A DNA stretch of 50,360 bases from Candidatus Krumholzibacteriia bacterium (GCA_024762975.1 JANTGJ010000010.1:1-50360), one strand, 5' to 3'; shown: positions 25,892 through 34,583, numbered from the stretch's first letter. Program-made: numbers and translations. Notes: generated from the letters alone by a model not told the origin.

Positions 25892-26731
25892 CTAGGCGGG
25901 CGGATTGTCTCGCGCCGCCTCCAGAGCATCCTGGCGTTCCACCTTCTGCTTCTCCAGCTTCTGGTGCTTCTTCAGGAACTCTTTCTTGATCCAGTCACGA
26001 TAGAGCGAAGCACCCAGGCACCCCGAATCGTAGGCATAAATGCTCTGGGAATTGGCCGGGGCCTCTTCGATCTTGATATTGTTCGTGATGATCGTCTTGA
26101 AGATGTCCGCCGCCGGGAAGACCTGGCCCAGTTCGCGACGCACCGGCTTCTGCAACGGGGTACGGCCATCCTTCTGGGTGATCAGCACGCCCAGCAATTG
26201 CAGCCAGATGTTCTGGCGCTGCTGGATCTTTTCGATCATTTCCTTCACCTGACGGATCGGCGGCACCGCCAGACCACTGCACTGCGTCGGGATCAGCGCG
26301 TAGTCGGCGGCAACCAACGCGTTCTGTGTCAGCACGCCCAGATTCGGGGGAGTATCGATGATGATCCAGCCGTACGATGTCGACAGCGCTCCGACTACCT
26401 TCGCCAACCGGTCATTGATCTGCGTCTTGGCCATGCTCTCGAGGGTCGGCGTCGAGGGCAGAATATCCACATTCTCGTCGTAGATCGTTGATGAGATTCC
26501 ATCCTGCGGGGTGATTGCGCGGCGCAATACGTCAAATACGCTGCGGGCCGGCGGCTCACCGTCCATCTTGCCCAGCAGCGAACTGGTCGCGCTACCGTTC
26601 GGATCCATATCGATCAGCAGACAGGACGAGGTCACGTCGCTGTAGCGAGTCAGGCCAGCCGCCAGATTGATTGCCGTAGTGGTCTTACCCGTTCCACCCT
26701 TGTGGTTCACGACAGCGATCACGTTGCTCAT
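25892..26731 (-). CDS. ParA-family ATPase (solo)
   Basis: A 279-residue partition-type ATPase with the Walker A box KGGTGKTT at 11-18, LLIDMDPNGSAT (Walker A' region) and WIIIDTPPNLG (Walker B). Such proteins form ATP-dependent dimers on DNA and position chromosomes, plasmids or protein cargo. No ParB and no parS-like palindrome is found in the window, so this looks like an orphan. The C-terminus (about 245-275) is a lysine- and glutamate-rich helix that may bind a partner or DNA. Cargo cannot be deduced. Confidence 0.88.
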   Translation of the reverse strand: MSNVIAVVNHKGGTGKTTTAINLAAGLTRYSDVTSSCLLIDMDPNGSATSSLLGKMDGEPPARSVFDVLRRAITPQDGISSTIYDENVDILPSTPTLESMAKTQINDRLAKVVGALSTSYGWIIIDTPPNLGVLTQNALVAADYALIPTQCSGLAVPPIRQVKEMIEKIQQRQNIWLQLLGVLITQKDGRTPLQKPVRRELGQVFPAADIFKTIITNNIKIEEAPANSQSIYAYDSGCLGASLYRDWIKKEFLKKHQKLEKQKVERQDALEAARDNPPA

Positions 26732-26896
26732 AAGCGATAACCTCGAAGATTGGGGCCGGATACGGTAGCGGAATCAAGCAGGCAATATAAACGGACTCCC
26801 GAGCGCTTGAAAGGAAAAAGCCATTTTCTGCCCATAATGCCCTCCAGCGAGGACGTTTTTACTGAAAACCAGATACGATTCGCAAAAATCAACGAT

Positions 26897-27988
26897 TCAG
26901 GAACGAGGTCGCTCGGTCGCAAATGTGGATGCGACCGCCTCCATTTTCCGGAACATGGGCATCTTGTCCATCCCGGGGGCATAGACCAGGAGATCCAGGC
27001 ACCAGAGTCGTCCGTGTTGTTCATCAGGAATGAAATAGCACCAGAAGGCACCACCGCCGTCAAAACGATTGCTGGTCCATGCACCTTCCAGTTTCAGAAT
27101 TTTGCGATCGCCCCATTCCACGGTGGTCCACTCGAAAGTTTGCGGCAGAATTTCTTCGCTGTGCATTTTCAGGCCCATCTGCTCGCGCATCTCGATCAGG
27201 CGGTCCCGGTCCGCCAGCACCCCACTCGGCTCCGTGGTTTCCTGCCAGGTGACGGTGATGCCACGCGACGGCCGCTGCCGCAGCATCTCGACACCGGGAA
27301 ACCCATCCGGCTCCAACTGGTTCTGCTGGTACTGCCCCGGCACCTCAAGAAAGAAACCCAGGCGATCCATATTCGCGTTTACGAGGTTGGTATTCAGCCC
27401 GTCGTAGCGATTGCGGCGCAGAATTCTCTCCCGATTGCTGTCCTCGAAGATCTTGCGGATCTTTCCGACATTCCGGTTCAGAATACTGCCCAGATTATTG
27501 CGGTCGCGGGACGCGGCGACGACCAGGTGCTGATAGGTGGACCAGGGATCCTTGGCCTGAACGACTCCACCGCCACCGGAGAGCAGGCGCTCCCAGGTCG
27601 GCTCGGAGATCTCGCCGCGGGCGGCCTTCTCGGCTCCACCCCCCTTGCCCAACGCGACGAGCATCAGCACATTCTTGTAGCCCTTGGCAAGCTCCCAGCG
27701 ATCCGGCTCGAAGATATCCACCTTGAAGGACGGCTCGGGCTTGATCACGAAGGTTTTCTCGGTCACGAATTGAGCCACGAAACGGTCCGCTACCGGACGC
27801 AGGTCCCGGTCGGATACGACAACCGCCAGATCCCCATAGGATCCGGCGGCCATCAGGATGCCTTTTTCCTTGTCCATTCCGCAACCGCCGGTCAACAGGG
27901 TCACGGCGCAAGCTGTCAGGATCAGCCAGTTCTTCAAGTTCTTCCTCCGACCGGTAGCGGGATGCATCGCCGCCCCACGGACGGTCAC
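26897..27988 (-). CDS. DUF4837-family lipoprotein
   Basis: About 363 residues with an N-terminal hydrophobic stretch ending in the lipobox LLTGGC, so it is probably an outer-membrane-anchored or periplasmic lipoprotein. The body resembles DUF4837 (for example IFEPDRWELAKGYKNVLML and LKLEGAWTSNRFDGGGAFWC), a family known mainly from Bacteroidetes-like bacteria and with no known function. The start is taken as a GTG at 27988, which shares one base with the anti-sigma TAG and follows GAGG; an ATG at 27967 is the alternative. Its coupling to an ECF/anti-sigma pair suggests an envelope-stress role, but that is inference. Confidence 0.75.
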   Translation of the reverse strand: MTVRGAAMHPATGRRKNLKNWLILTACAVTLLTGGCGMDKEKGILMAAGSYGDLAVVVSDRDLRPVADRFVAQFVTEKTFVIKPEPSFKVDIFEPDRWELAKGYKNVLMLVALGKGGGAEKAARGEISEPTWERLLSGGGGVVQAKDPWSTYQHLVVAASRDRNNLGSILNRNVGKIRKIFEDSNRERILRRNRYDGLNTNLVNANMDRLGFFLEVPGQYQQNQLEPDGFPGVEMLRQRPSRGITVTWQETTEPSGVLADRDRLIEMREQMGLKMHSEEILPQTFEWTTVEWGDRKILKLEGAWTSNRFDGGGAFWCYFIPDEQHGRLWCLDLLVYAPGMDKMPMFRKMEAVASTFATERPRS

Positions 27989-28683
27989 TAATCCTCTAGA
28001 TCTAGGGCCTTCGGACCACTGGTGTCAAGCTGTGCCTGCATCTGTCGAATCTGACGCTGGGCCTGGACCAGGGCGCCGGTCAGCGCCCGATTCTCCCCTC
28101 GCAGGCGAGTAATCGTCACCAGATCGGCGCGGTCGCTTCCGGACCATCCACCTTCCAGCCGCAGACGACGATCCACCGGCTGTTGGGCGATTCCGGAAAC
28201 CTGCCTCTGCAGTCCACTGCGCCCCATGCCGCTCCAACGAAGATTCGTTTCCAGCGGCAGGCGATCGGAAATCGTTTCGGCCAGCGCCCGGTTCTCGGAG
28301 AGCGGACGAGAAGCCGGGGGCGCACCCGTCGGTCCCAGGAAAATCGCCACGGTCAGGACGGCAGCCATGCCGACGGCCGCGGCAGCGCCGAAATTGCGCA
28401 ACCATGCCCAGCGGTCGGTGCGTGCCTCCTCCCAGGGGAAAGCCGCTTCGCCGGCGGTTTCCTTGAGAGTCTGGTTCAAACGCAACTGCAGTTTCCAGTC
28501 GAAATTCTCGGGCAGCTCCGGTTCCGTTGCGGCAAGCAATCGCCTGCCCAGCAGCAGATCCGTGCGATACGCCTGACAGTCCGCGCAAGAGTCGAGGTGG
28601 GTTTCCAGTAGGCCCGCGACATCCGGTGGGGTTCGGCCGTCCATCTCCAGGCTCAGGTACTCTCGGGCCTTGTTGCAACGCAT
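27988..28683 (-). CDS. zinc-finger anti-sigma factor, membrane-anchored
   Basis: A 231-residue protein with the anti-sigma zinc-binding motif HLDSCADC (His29-x3-Cys33-x2-Cys36) near the N-terminus, one membrane span at about 98-117 (AAAAVGMAAVLTVAIFLG), and a periplasmic C-terminal part ending in a short coiled coil (RGENRALTGALVQAQRQIRQ). This is the architecture of ECF anti-sigma factors that hold their sigma at the membrane until a signal releases it. The gene starts three bases after the ECF sigma stop codon, so the two are a cognate pair. Confidence 0.9.
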   Translation of the reverse strand: MRCNKAREYLSLEMDGRTPPDVAGLLETHLDSCADCQAYRTDLLLGRRLLAATEPELPENFDWKLQLRLNQTLKETAGEAAFPWEEARTDRWAWLRNFGAAAAVGMAAVLTVAIFLGPTGAPPASRPLSENRALAETISDRLPLETNLRWSGMGRSGLQRQVSGIAQQPVDRRLRLEGGWSGSDRADLVTITRLRGENRALTGALVQAQRQIRQMQAQLDTSGPKALDLED

Positions 28684-28686
28684 CGC

Positions 28687-29388
28687 TCAATCCTCTCCTC
28701 TTTGATTGTCCTTCTCGGCCAAGGCTCGGGCCTCGATCTGCTCCAATTCCTCCAGCAACGACTCGTTCCGCAACATCGGTTTGATCAGCTGGCGAAAACG
28801 GCCACGTGCCCGGTTGATCCGCGAACGGACCGTCCCCAACTTCAGGCCGGTTACCTGCTGGATCTCTTCATAGCTGAGTTGATCCACCTCGCGCAGCAGG
28901 AACGGAATGCGGTACTTTTCGGGAATCTGCGCCGTGGCTTCCCGGATCAAACGCCCCAGTTCCTCGCGTTCCACTTCGTTCGAGGTATCGGCCACCATAT
29001 CGGGCGGATCGACCGGCATTTCGCCCTCGTCCGGTGCCGGATTCAGGGAAATCAAGCGAGGTCGACGTGATCGCTGGCGCATCTTGTTGCGCACCAGATT
29101 CGTGGCGATCGTAAATACCCAGGTCGAGAATTTTGCGATCTCACGATATTTCGCAGCGTGGACGTAAACGCGGATCAACGTCTCCTGTGTCAGTTCTTCC
29201 GCCAGATCGGGTTCCTTGACCATACGCAGGATGAAGCTGAAGAGGCGCCCCTTGTAGCGGGTTACGATCTCGTCATAGGCGCGTCGCTGTCCATTCTGGA
29301 CCTGAACGATCAGATCCTCGTCACGGATCTCTTTCAGATCCGCAGCCAACTGCCGAGCGCGTTGATGTTCGTCCCTTGATAGATTCAC
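28687..29388 (-). CDS. ECF-type RNA polymerase sigma factor
   Basis: Extracytoplasmic-function sigma factor of 233 residues. Region 2 (about 39-106) includes YDEIVTRYKGRLFSFILRMV, DLAEELTQETLIRVY and FSTWVFTIATNLVRNKMRQR; region 4 (about 158-205) includes YEEIQQVTGLKLGTVRSRI. The open frame continues upstream to 29724, but that would overlap the preceding gene and lacks sigma features. The GTG at 29388, with GGAAG five bases before it, is chosen. It should redirect polymerase to an envelope or stress regulon under control of the adjacent anti-sigma. An ECF-like promoter lies just upstream. Confidence 0.9.
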   Translation of the reverse strand: MNLSRDEHQRARQLAADLKEIRDEDLIVQVQNGQRRAYDEIVTRYKGRLFSFILRMVKEPDLAEELTQETLIRVYVHAAKYREIAKFSTWVFTIATNLVRNKMRQRSRRPRLISLNPAPDEGEMPVDPPDMVADTSNEVEREELGRLIREATAQIPEKYRIPFLLREVDQLSYEEIQQVTGLKLGTVRSRINRARGRFRQLIKPMLRNESLLEELEQIEARALAEKDNQRGED

Positions 29389-29428
29389 GGCGTCTTCCGT
29401 TCTGTCCTTTTGGGGTTGATGCACACGA

Positions 29429-29458
29429 GTTGATACCCGCGATTCCTTACCGGGTTCC
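29429..29458 (-). promoter_or_regulatory. possible ECF-type promoter of the sigma/anti-sigma genes
   Basis: Minus-strand GGAACCC (29458-29452), 18 bases, TCAAC (29433-29429). The GGAAC -35 core is characteristic of ECF sigma targets. The element straddles the stop codon of the upstream exported-protein gene and would give a leader of about 35 bases before the sigma GTG, so it could be autoregulatory. The match is short. Confidence 0.35.
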
Positions 29459-30271
29459 CGGAAAAATCTCATCCTCCGGCACGACGTCACGCAAAGGCCA
29501 CAGCGGCAGGAAGATCTCCGGCGGCACCGCCCTTTTCTCGAAACGCAGGATTTCGAAGTCGAGCGATCCCGGTCTCCGCGAACTGGCCAGATGTCCGCGA
29601 CTGCCGGCGGGCCAAGCGCCTCCCTCCTGTCCGGGATTCCAGACCGTGAGCAGGGCGACCTCCCGATCGTCCCCCCGGCCCCGTCCCCGCCAGGTCCAAC
29701 GTTGCCGGAACCCCCGGTCGGCACGAGTCCGGGACTCTGCGGAGTTCGCCCGCAAATCGATTACCGGCAGGACCCACCGAATCCTGGCTGTCGGAGGATC
29801 CCCCCCCCGGCTTCCCCGGAACCTCCTGCGGGGCAGGGGATTCCCGGTGGCCATTCGACTGTTGTCCGTACCGGTTCCCCCGGGCACCAGAATCTGACGA
29901 ATCCATTCTTCCCAACCCGGTGATGGTTTGCTCCACGCTTCTCGCCAGGGATTGAAAGTGCCTTCTCCGGGTTCGCCCAGCACGACCGACCAGCCGATTC
30001 CCGCCTGTCTGAAAATTGATTGGAGAGGCGAGGCGGCGCGGCCCTTCTCGCTCAGCACTTCGAGCCGCAGCGCACCGCTGCCGTCCAGCGCCCAACAGGC
30101 GTACCCTTCGAAATCGTAGATCCAGGCCGACGCCCTCCAGCGGGCAAAACGGTACCCGGCCTCGCCCGTCTGCGCCAGGGCGCCACCGGTGAGACCGACC
30201 AGCAGAAGCAGGGCAAGGAGTGTGCGACTTCCCGGCCAGCAGGAAGTGGGATTCGTTGCAGGTGTCGGCAC
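29447..30271 (-). CDS. exported protein of unknown function
   Basis: I do not recognise this 274-residue protein. A GTG at 30271, six bases after GGGAGGT, begins a signal-peptide-like N-terminus (basic start, then TLLALLLLVGLTGGALA), so the mature protein begins near QTGEAGYRF and is exported. The rest is rich in Arg, Gly and Trp, with segments WIYDFEGYACWALDG and RWVLPVIDL. It lies four bases after the TPR gene stop and before the ECF sigma gene. A nine-base G tract (29808-29800) occurs in the coding strand at Arg-Gly-Gly-Asp. Frame choice rests on the signal peptide and ribosome site. Confidence 0.6.
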   Translation of the reverse strand: MPTPATNPTSCWPGSRTLLALLLLVGLTGGALAQTGEAGYRFARWRASAWIYDFEGYACWALDGSGALRLEVLSEKGRAASPLQSIFRQAGIGWSVVLGEPGEGTFNPWREAWSKPSPGWEEWIRQILVPGGTGTDNSRMATGNPLPRRRFRGSRGGDPPTARIRWVLPVIDLRANSAESRTRADRGFRQRWTWRGRGRGDDREVALLTVWNPGQEGGAWPAGSRGHLASSRRPGSLDFEILRFEKRAVPPEIFLPLWPLRDVVPEDEIFPGTR

Positions 30272-30275
30272 GCAC

Positions 30276-32117
30276 CTACCTCCCGGCAGCGTCCTCGAGA
30301 CGGGACTCGACCGATTCGAGCACTTCCTGGAGGCGCTCGCGATCACCGCCGAGGCTGATGGCGCGCCGGATCAGGTCCCTTGCCTCCACGGCTTGCCCCA
30401 GTTCGAGCATCGTCAGTCCGACATGTTCGAGAATCACCGGATCGTCGGGCTGTGCGTTGACAGCACGGACCAACTGATCCAAGGCGTCTTCGTAGCGGCC
30501 CAGGCGATAGTAGACCCAGCCCAGGGAATCCAGATAGGCACCGTTTCCCGGTTCACTGTCGATCGCCTCGAGGACCAGCTGTTCGGCCAGCTCCAGGTCC
30601 TGCCCCTTCTCGGCCAGGAAATATCCCAGTGAGTTGGCCACTTCGGCATTGTCCGGATATTCGTTGCGCAGGGTCTCAAGCGTCGTACGGGCGCGCCGAA
30701 CTTGATCCATGCGATCGAGGCAAACACTCATCTGCGTGAGCGCCGTAATCCGGTACTCCGGATTTTCCCCGGCCAATTCGAATCGGTACGCACCGCGTTC
30801 AAAATCCTCCAGCGTCAGAAAAGCATAGCCCAGAACCAACTGTCCCTCGGCATCCCCGTCGGCCGTGATCATCGAAGCGACCATCGCCTGTCTGCGCAAA
30901 TCGGACCGATTCGAGTCGGCCAACGCTCCCGCCGCCTGAAAACCGCCGTTGCGCTCCCCGGTGACGAGCAGGGCCCGCACCAGGCCGAGTCGAATTTCCG
31001 GATCGTGAGCTGCCAGATCCGCTGCACGCCGGTAGTGTGTTACGGCTTCGGGCCAGTTGTCGTCGGCCTCGGCAACCTTGCCGCGCAGGAACCAGGCTCG
31101 CGCGGAATCCGGATGGCGCTCGAGCAGATGTTCGACCAGGGCAGTCCCTTCTTCGGAACGCCCACTGCCGAGATACAACCGGGCCAACCAGAGGCTGGGA
31201 GTCAGTTCCAGCTCGCCCGCCGCTTCCAACGGCGCCAGCAGGCCTACGGCCCTTTCGATCTGGCCGTGCTGCGCATAGTGATCCGCCAATTCGATCGTGA
31301 AGAATTGCGGCGATTCGGGAACCGGGCCGCCCCCTGCGGTGACCTCGCTCATCGTGATCGAGTCTCGCGAGGCTCCGGCGAACAGACCGGCAAACCGTCG
31401 GGTCGCATCAGCGGCGGCAGCGGCCGCCTCTTCGTGGCGATCCAAAGAGGCCAGCGCCCGCAACAGAACCAGCCACAGAGCCGAATCCATCGGACGGACC
31501 TGCAACGAATCCCGGATCAATTCCGGGATCTGTTTCAGGTGCCCCTCCTGTTGAAGGATCGAAGCCATGCCCAGCGCAAAGCGCGCAGTCTGGGCCGGGA
31601 ACAACGTTTGTCCTTCGCGAAAGACTGCCAACGCCCGCTCCGGCTGTCCGGCCCCCGCCAGCAGAGTTGCCTCCGCAGAGATGACCGCCGGCGTCGCCGC
31701 ACCCGCCTCGCGAATCCTCCGCAGGTCCTCAAGCGCCTTGTCGCGGTGCCCTGCCTGCAGATTCAAATTCGAACGGCGCAGCAGGTAGGTCTGCGAATCG
31801 GGCCAGGCGGCGACCAGTGAATCCATGACCTCCAGGGCATCGCTGAGATAACCTCCCTCGGCGAGCGCTTCCTGGAACGTCATCGCGATGGCCTGTACGC
31901 CGGGTTGGGCGCGGTAGGCGTAGTGCAGGTAGGGGAGCGCGTCGGCCGTCTTTCCCTCCTGCAGCAATTGACGCCCCAGAAGCCAACTCGAGGCAACGCC
32001 GTAGGGAACATCCTCGTCGGCGATTCCGTCGCCGGGACCGGGGATGTCCGCCAGCGCGCCGGAAGCCAGCAGGCAAACCAACAGGCAAGTCAACAGTCGG
32101 GAAGAAATTTGTTTCAA
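30276..32117 (-). CDS. exported tetratricopeptide-repeat protein
   Basis: A 613-residue protein with a cleavable signal peptide (RLLTCLLVCLLASGALA) and a chain of degenerate TPR units over nearly its whole length, clearest near the C-terminus (NAEVANSLGYFLAEKGQ, GAYLDSLGWVYYRLGRYEDA, DPVILEHVGLTMLELGQAVE). TPR arrays are protein-protein scaffolds; in the periplasm or outer membrane they often serve secretion or envelope assembly, but no specific partner can be named. Its ATG overlaps the rnc stop by four bases, and it leads into the unknown exported gene. Confidence 0.85.
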   Translation of the reverse strand: MKQISSRLLTCLLVCLLASGALADIPGPGDGIADEDVPYGVASSWLLGRQLLQEGKTADALPYLHYAYRAQPGVQAIAMTFQEALAEGGYLSDALEVMDSLVAAWPDSQTYLLRRSNLNLQAGHRDKALEDLRRIREAGAATPAVISAEATLLAGAGQPERALAVFREGQTLFPAQTARFALGMASILQQEGHLKQIPELIRDSLQVRPMDSALWLVLLRALASLDRHEEAAAAAADATRRFAGLFAGASRDSITMSEVTAGGGPVPESPQFFTIELADHYAQHGQIERAVGLLAPLEAAGELELTPSLWLARLYLGSGRSEEGTALVEHLLERHPDSARAWFLRGKVAEADDNWPEAVTHYRRAADLAAHDPEIRLGLVRALLVTGERNGGFQAAGALADSNRSDLRRQAMVASMITADGDAEGQLVLGYAFLTLEDFERGAYRFELAGENPEYRITALTQMSVCLDRMDQVRRARTTLETLRNEYPDNAEVANSLGYFLAEKGQDLELAEQLVLEAIDSEPGNGAYLDSLGWVYYRLGRYEDALDQLVRAVNAQPDDPVILEHVGLTMLELGQAVEARDLIRRAISLGGDRERLQEVLESVESRLEDAAGR

Positions 32118-32959
32118 GAGGATCCCTTTTCGGTTTCCTGGCGCCCCAGGAAATCCGGATCCTCCTCCAGGATCTTGAGGGCTTCCTGAGCCGCACTCTG
32201 TTCCGCCGATTTCTTGTTGCCCCCGGATCCGGTACCCAACACGGTGCCGCTGTAGGTCACCGCGACCCGGAAGACCCGATCGTGGTCAGGGCCCTCCACA
32301 CTCAGGATCCGGTATCGGGGCGGACTCTTGTAGCGGGCCTGGATCAGTTCCTGCAATCGACTCTTGAAGTTGCGCAGGGAACGTCGTGCCAACACATCTT
32401 CGCTTCCCTCCAGCACGACCTTGGAGATCATCGCACGAGCAGCTTCCAGTCCACCGTCGAGGTAGATCGCGCCGATCAGGGCTTCCATGGTATCGGCCAG
32501 GATCGACGAACGTTTACGCCCACCGGTGGCCGCCTCCGAACGGCTCATGCGAATATGCTGACCGATCTCGTTGGCCTGGGCAACCTCGGAAAGCCGCGCG
32601 CCGCACACCAGCAGTGACTTCATCTTGGTCAGGTCGCCTTCGGAGCGGCCCGGAAACTCCCGGTACAACTTTTCGTTGACGACCAGACCCAGAACCGAGT
32701 CACCGAGGAACTCGAGTCGTTCGTTGGACTCCTCCCGTTCCTGTCCGGTCACATGGATATGGGATCTGTGAAGGAGCGCATTGGCCAGAAGTTCCGGGTT
32801 CGCGAAAACGTGGCCGAGCTTCGTCTGCAGGGCCGGAAGATGGTCGGCCAGAGAATAGGCTTCGGTATTGGGGAGCGGAGGTTCGGATGGTTCCGGGCCG
32901 GTCGGAGAATGATCTCCGAGACGGCCCATCCACTGCTGCAGCGTGTCCTTCAGTCCCAT
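32114..32959 (-). CDS. rnc: ribonuclease III
   Basis: Double-strand-specific endoribonuclease that processes rRNA precursors and structured mRNAs. The 281 residues include an extra N-terminal segment of about 40 residues, the catalytic signature NERLEFLGDSVLGL (79-92), the second acidic site DTMEALIGAIYLD (156-168), and a C-terminal double-stranded-RNA-binding domain (about 195-265, with GTGSGGNKKSAEQSAAQEAL). It follows fabF by 31 bases, a frequent linkage of rnc with the fatty-acid operon. Confidence 0.97.
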   Translation of the reverse strand: MGLKDTLQQWMGRLGDHSPTGPEPSEPPLPNTEAYSLADHLPALQTKLGHVFANPELLANALLHRSHIHVTGQEREESNERLEFLGDSVLGLVVNEKLYREFPGRSEGDLTKMKSLLVCGARLSEVAQANEIGQHIRMSRSEAATGGRKRSSILADTMEALIGAIYLDGGLEAARAMISKVVLEGSEDVLARRSLRNFKSRLQELIQARYKSPPRYRILSVEGPDHDRVFRVAVTYSGTVLGTGSGGNKKSAEQSAAQEALKILEEDPDFLGRQETEKGSS

Positions 32960-32990
32960 ATCGGGCTCCGTCCGCCCTGGTTCTGCGAGC

Positions 32991-34226
32991 CTAACGTGCC
33001 CGCAGGCAGAGCGTCACATTGTGGCCGCCAAATCCGAAGGAATTGGACAGCGCATATTCCACGCCCTTTTCCACTGCGGTATGGGCGCAGTAGTCCAAGT
33101 CACATTCCGGATCCGGTGTCTCGAGGTTGATGGTCGGCGGCAGGATGCCATTCTTCAGGGCAAGCGCCGTGATGACCGCTTCGACTCCGCCGGCGGCGCC
33201 CAGCAGGTGACCGATCATCGACTTGGTCGAGCTGATCTTCAGTTCGTCGGCATGGTTTCCAAAGACCGTGCGGATGCCCAGCGACTCGCCCTTGTCGTTG
33301 AAGTAGGTCGAGGTGCCGTGGGCATTGATGTAGCCGACCTGTTCATTGTTGATGCCTGCGCTCCGGATCGCCTGTCGCATCGAACCGATGGCGCCGCGCG
33401 CCTCCTGGTCCGGCTGGGTCATATGATAGGCATCTCCCGTCATTCCGTACCCGGCCAGTTCACCCAGGATTTCGGCTCCACGCGCGCGGGCGTGCTCCTC
33501 GGATTCCAGGACGAGGATCCCCGCACCCTCTCCCAGTACGAAACCGTCGCGATCCTTGTCGAACGGGCGACTGGCGTGTTCGGGATCATCATTGCGCGTC
33601 GAAAGCGCCTTCATGTTCGCAAAACCGGCCAGGGCCATCGGACAGATCGCCGCCTCGGCTCCTCCGCAAACCATCACGTCGGCGTGGCCGAGGACGATCT
33701 GATCGTAAGCGACTCCAATGGCGTGCCCACCCGATGCACAGGCACTGACCGTGCAGAAATTCGCGCCCTTGAATCCGTAACGGATCGAAACGAGGCCCGC
33801 CGCCATGTCACTGATCATCATGGGAATGAACATCGGGGAAACGCCCCGCGGCCCCCGTTTGATCAAACGGCTGTGCTGCTCCTCGAAAGTGTGCATACCG
33901 CCGATGCCGGATCCGATGATCACTCCGTACCGGAACGGATCGTCCGGCTCACCCAGCCCCGATTGCTCGACAGCCTGCTGTGCAGCCGACATGGCCAATT
34001 GGCAGTAGCGATCGGCCTTGCGGGCCTCCTTCGCGTCCATGGCTACCGCGGGATCGAATCCCCAGGCCTGACCACCGAAAGTAACCTTGAAGTCGGTTGT
34101 ATCCATGAAATCCAGGGCATGGATCCCATTTTTTCCCTCGACGAGGGCCTGCCAACTACTCTCGCGATCCAGCCCTGCGGCATTGACCATGCCCAGTCCG
34201 GTAATGACCACTTTACGCCCGTCCAA
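32991..34226 (-). CDS. fabF: 3-oxoacyl-[acyl-carrier-protein] synthase II
   Basis: Condensing enzyme that extends acyl-ACP with malonyl-ACP in type II fatty acid synthesis. The Cys-His-His triad is intact: Cys163 in VSACASGG, His303 in NAHGTSTYFND and His340 in STKSMIGHLLGAAGG. Length 411 is normal. It is the last fab gene of the operon. With no fabH in the cluster, chain initiation must come from a gene elsewhere or another route. Confidence 0.97.
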   Translation of the reverse strand: MDGRKVVITGLGMVNAAGLDRESSWQALVEGKNGIHALDFMDTTDFKVTFGGQAWGFDPAVAMDAKEARKADRYCQLAMSAAQQAVEQSGLGEPDDPFRYGVIIGSGIGGMHTFEEQHSRLIKRGPRGVSPMFIPMMISDMAAGLVSIRYGFKGANFCTVSACASGGHAIGVAYDQIVLGHADVMVCGGAEAAICPMALAGFANMKALSTRNDDPEHASRPFDKDRDGFVLGEGAGILVLESEEHARARGAEILGELAGYGMTGDAYHMTQPDQEARGAIGSMRQAIRSAGINNEQVGYINAHGTSTYFNDKGESLGIRTVFGNHADELKISSTKSMIGHLLGAAGGVEAVITALALKNGILPPTINLETPDPECDLDYCAHTAVEKGVEYALSNSFGFGGHNVTLCLRAR

Positions 34227-34274
34227 GACGCTACCTCCCTATCCCGCTCCCACGGGATGGTTCAATATTCGACA

Positions 34275-34304
34275 CGGTCCCATCCTGTCTCCAGGACGGG
34301 ACCG
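34275..34304 (-). other. RNA hairpin with GNRA loop between acpP and fabF
   Basis: On the minus strand CGGTCCCGTCCTG (34304-34292) pairs with CAGGATGGGACCG (34287-34275) over 13 positions, including one G-U wobble, around the loop GAGA, a GNRA tetraloop. On the plus strand the wobble is an A-C mismatch, so the structure belongs to the acpP-fabF transcript. There is no T tract, so it is more likely a processing or stability element than a terminator. Confidence 0.6.
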
Positions 34305-34346
34305 GGTGCGTTTTCCAGGCGGGGCGAACCCCTGAAATCCTGTCCG

Positions 34347-34583
34347 CTAGTCCAGGTGCTGCTCGAGGTAATCGATGGCGTCCTGCACCGTGCGGAGCTT
34401 TTCCTGATCCTCTTCCGGGATCGTGATGTTGAACTCCTCTTCCAGATCCATCACCAGCTCGACAGTGTCGAGGCTGTCCGCGCCCAAATCCTCGGTGAAC
34501 GAGGCCTCGGGAGTGATCTGCTCCGGGTTGACCGAGAGCTTACGCTGGATGATTTCGTACACCTGTTCCTGAATCGACGCCAT
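34347..34583 (-). CDS. acpP: acyl carrier protein
   Basis: Acidic 78-residue carrier of growing acyl chains. The phosphopantetheine attachment serine is Ser37 in [15 protein letters not shown]. Size, acidity and helix pattern are canonical. It is flanked by fabG and fabF, and a strong RNA hairpin follows in the gap to fabF, which might help set its high expression. Confidence 0.98.
   Translation of the reverse strand: MASIQEQVYEIIQRKLSVNPEQITPEASFTEDLGADSLDTVELVMDLEEEFNITIPEEDQEKLRTVQDAIDYLEQHLD

Noticed and set aside
29389-29724. Long N-terminal extension of the ECF sigma factor
   Set aside because: It overlaps the exported-protein gene, is arginine- and cysteine-rich without sigma features, and a GTG with GGAAG at 29388 fits better.
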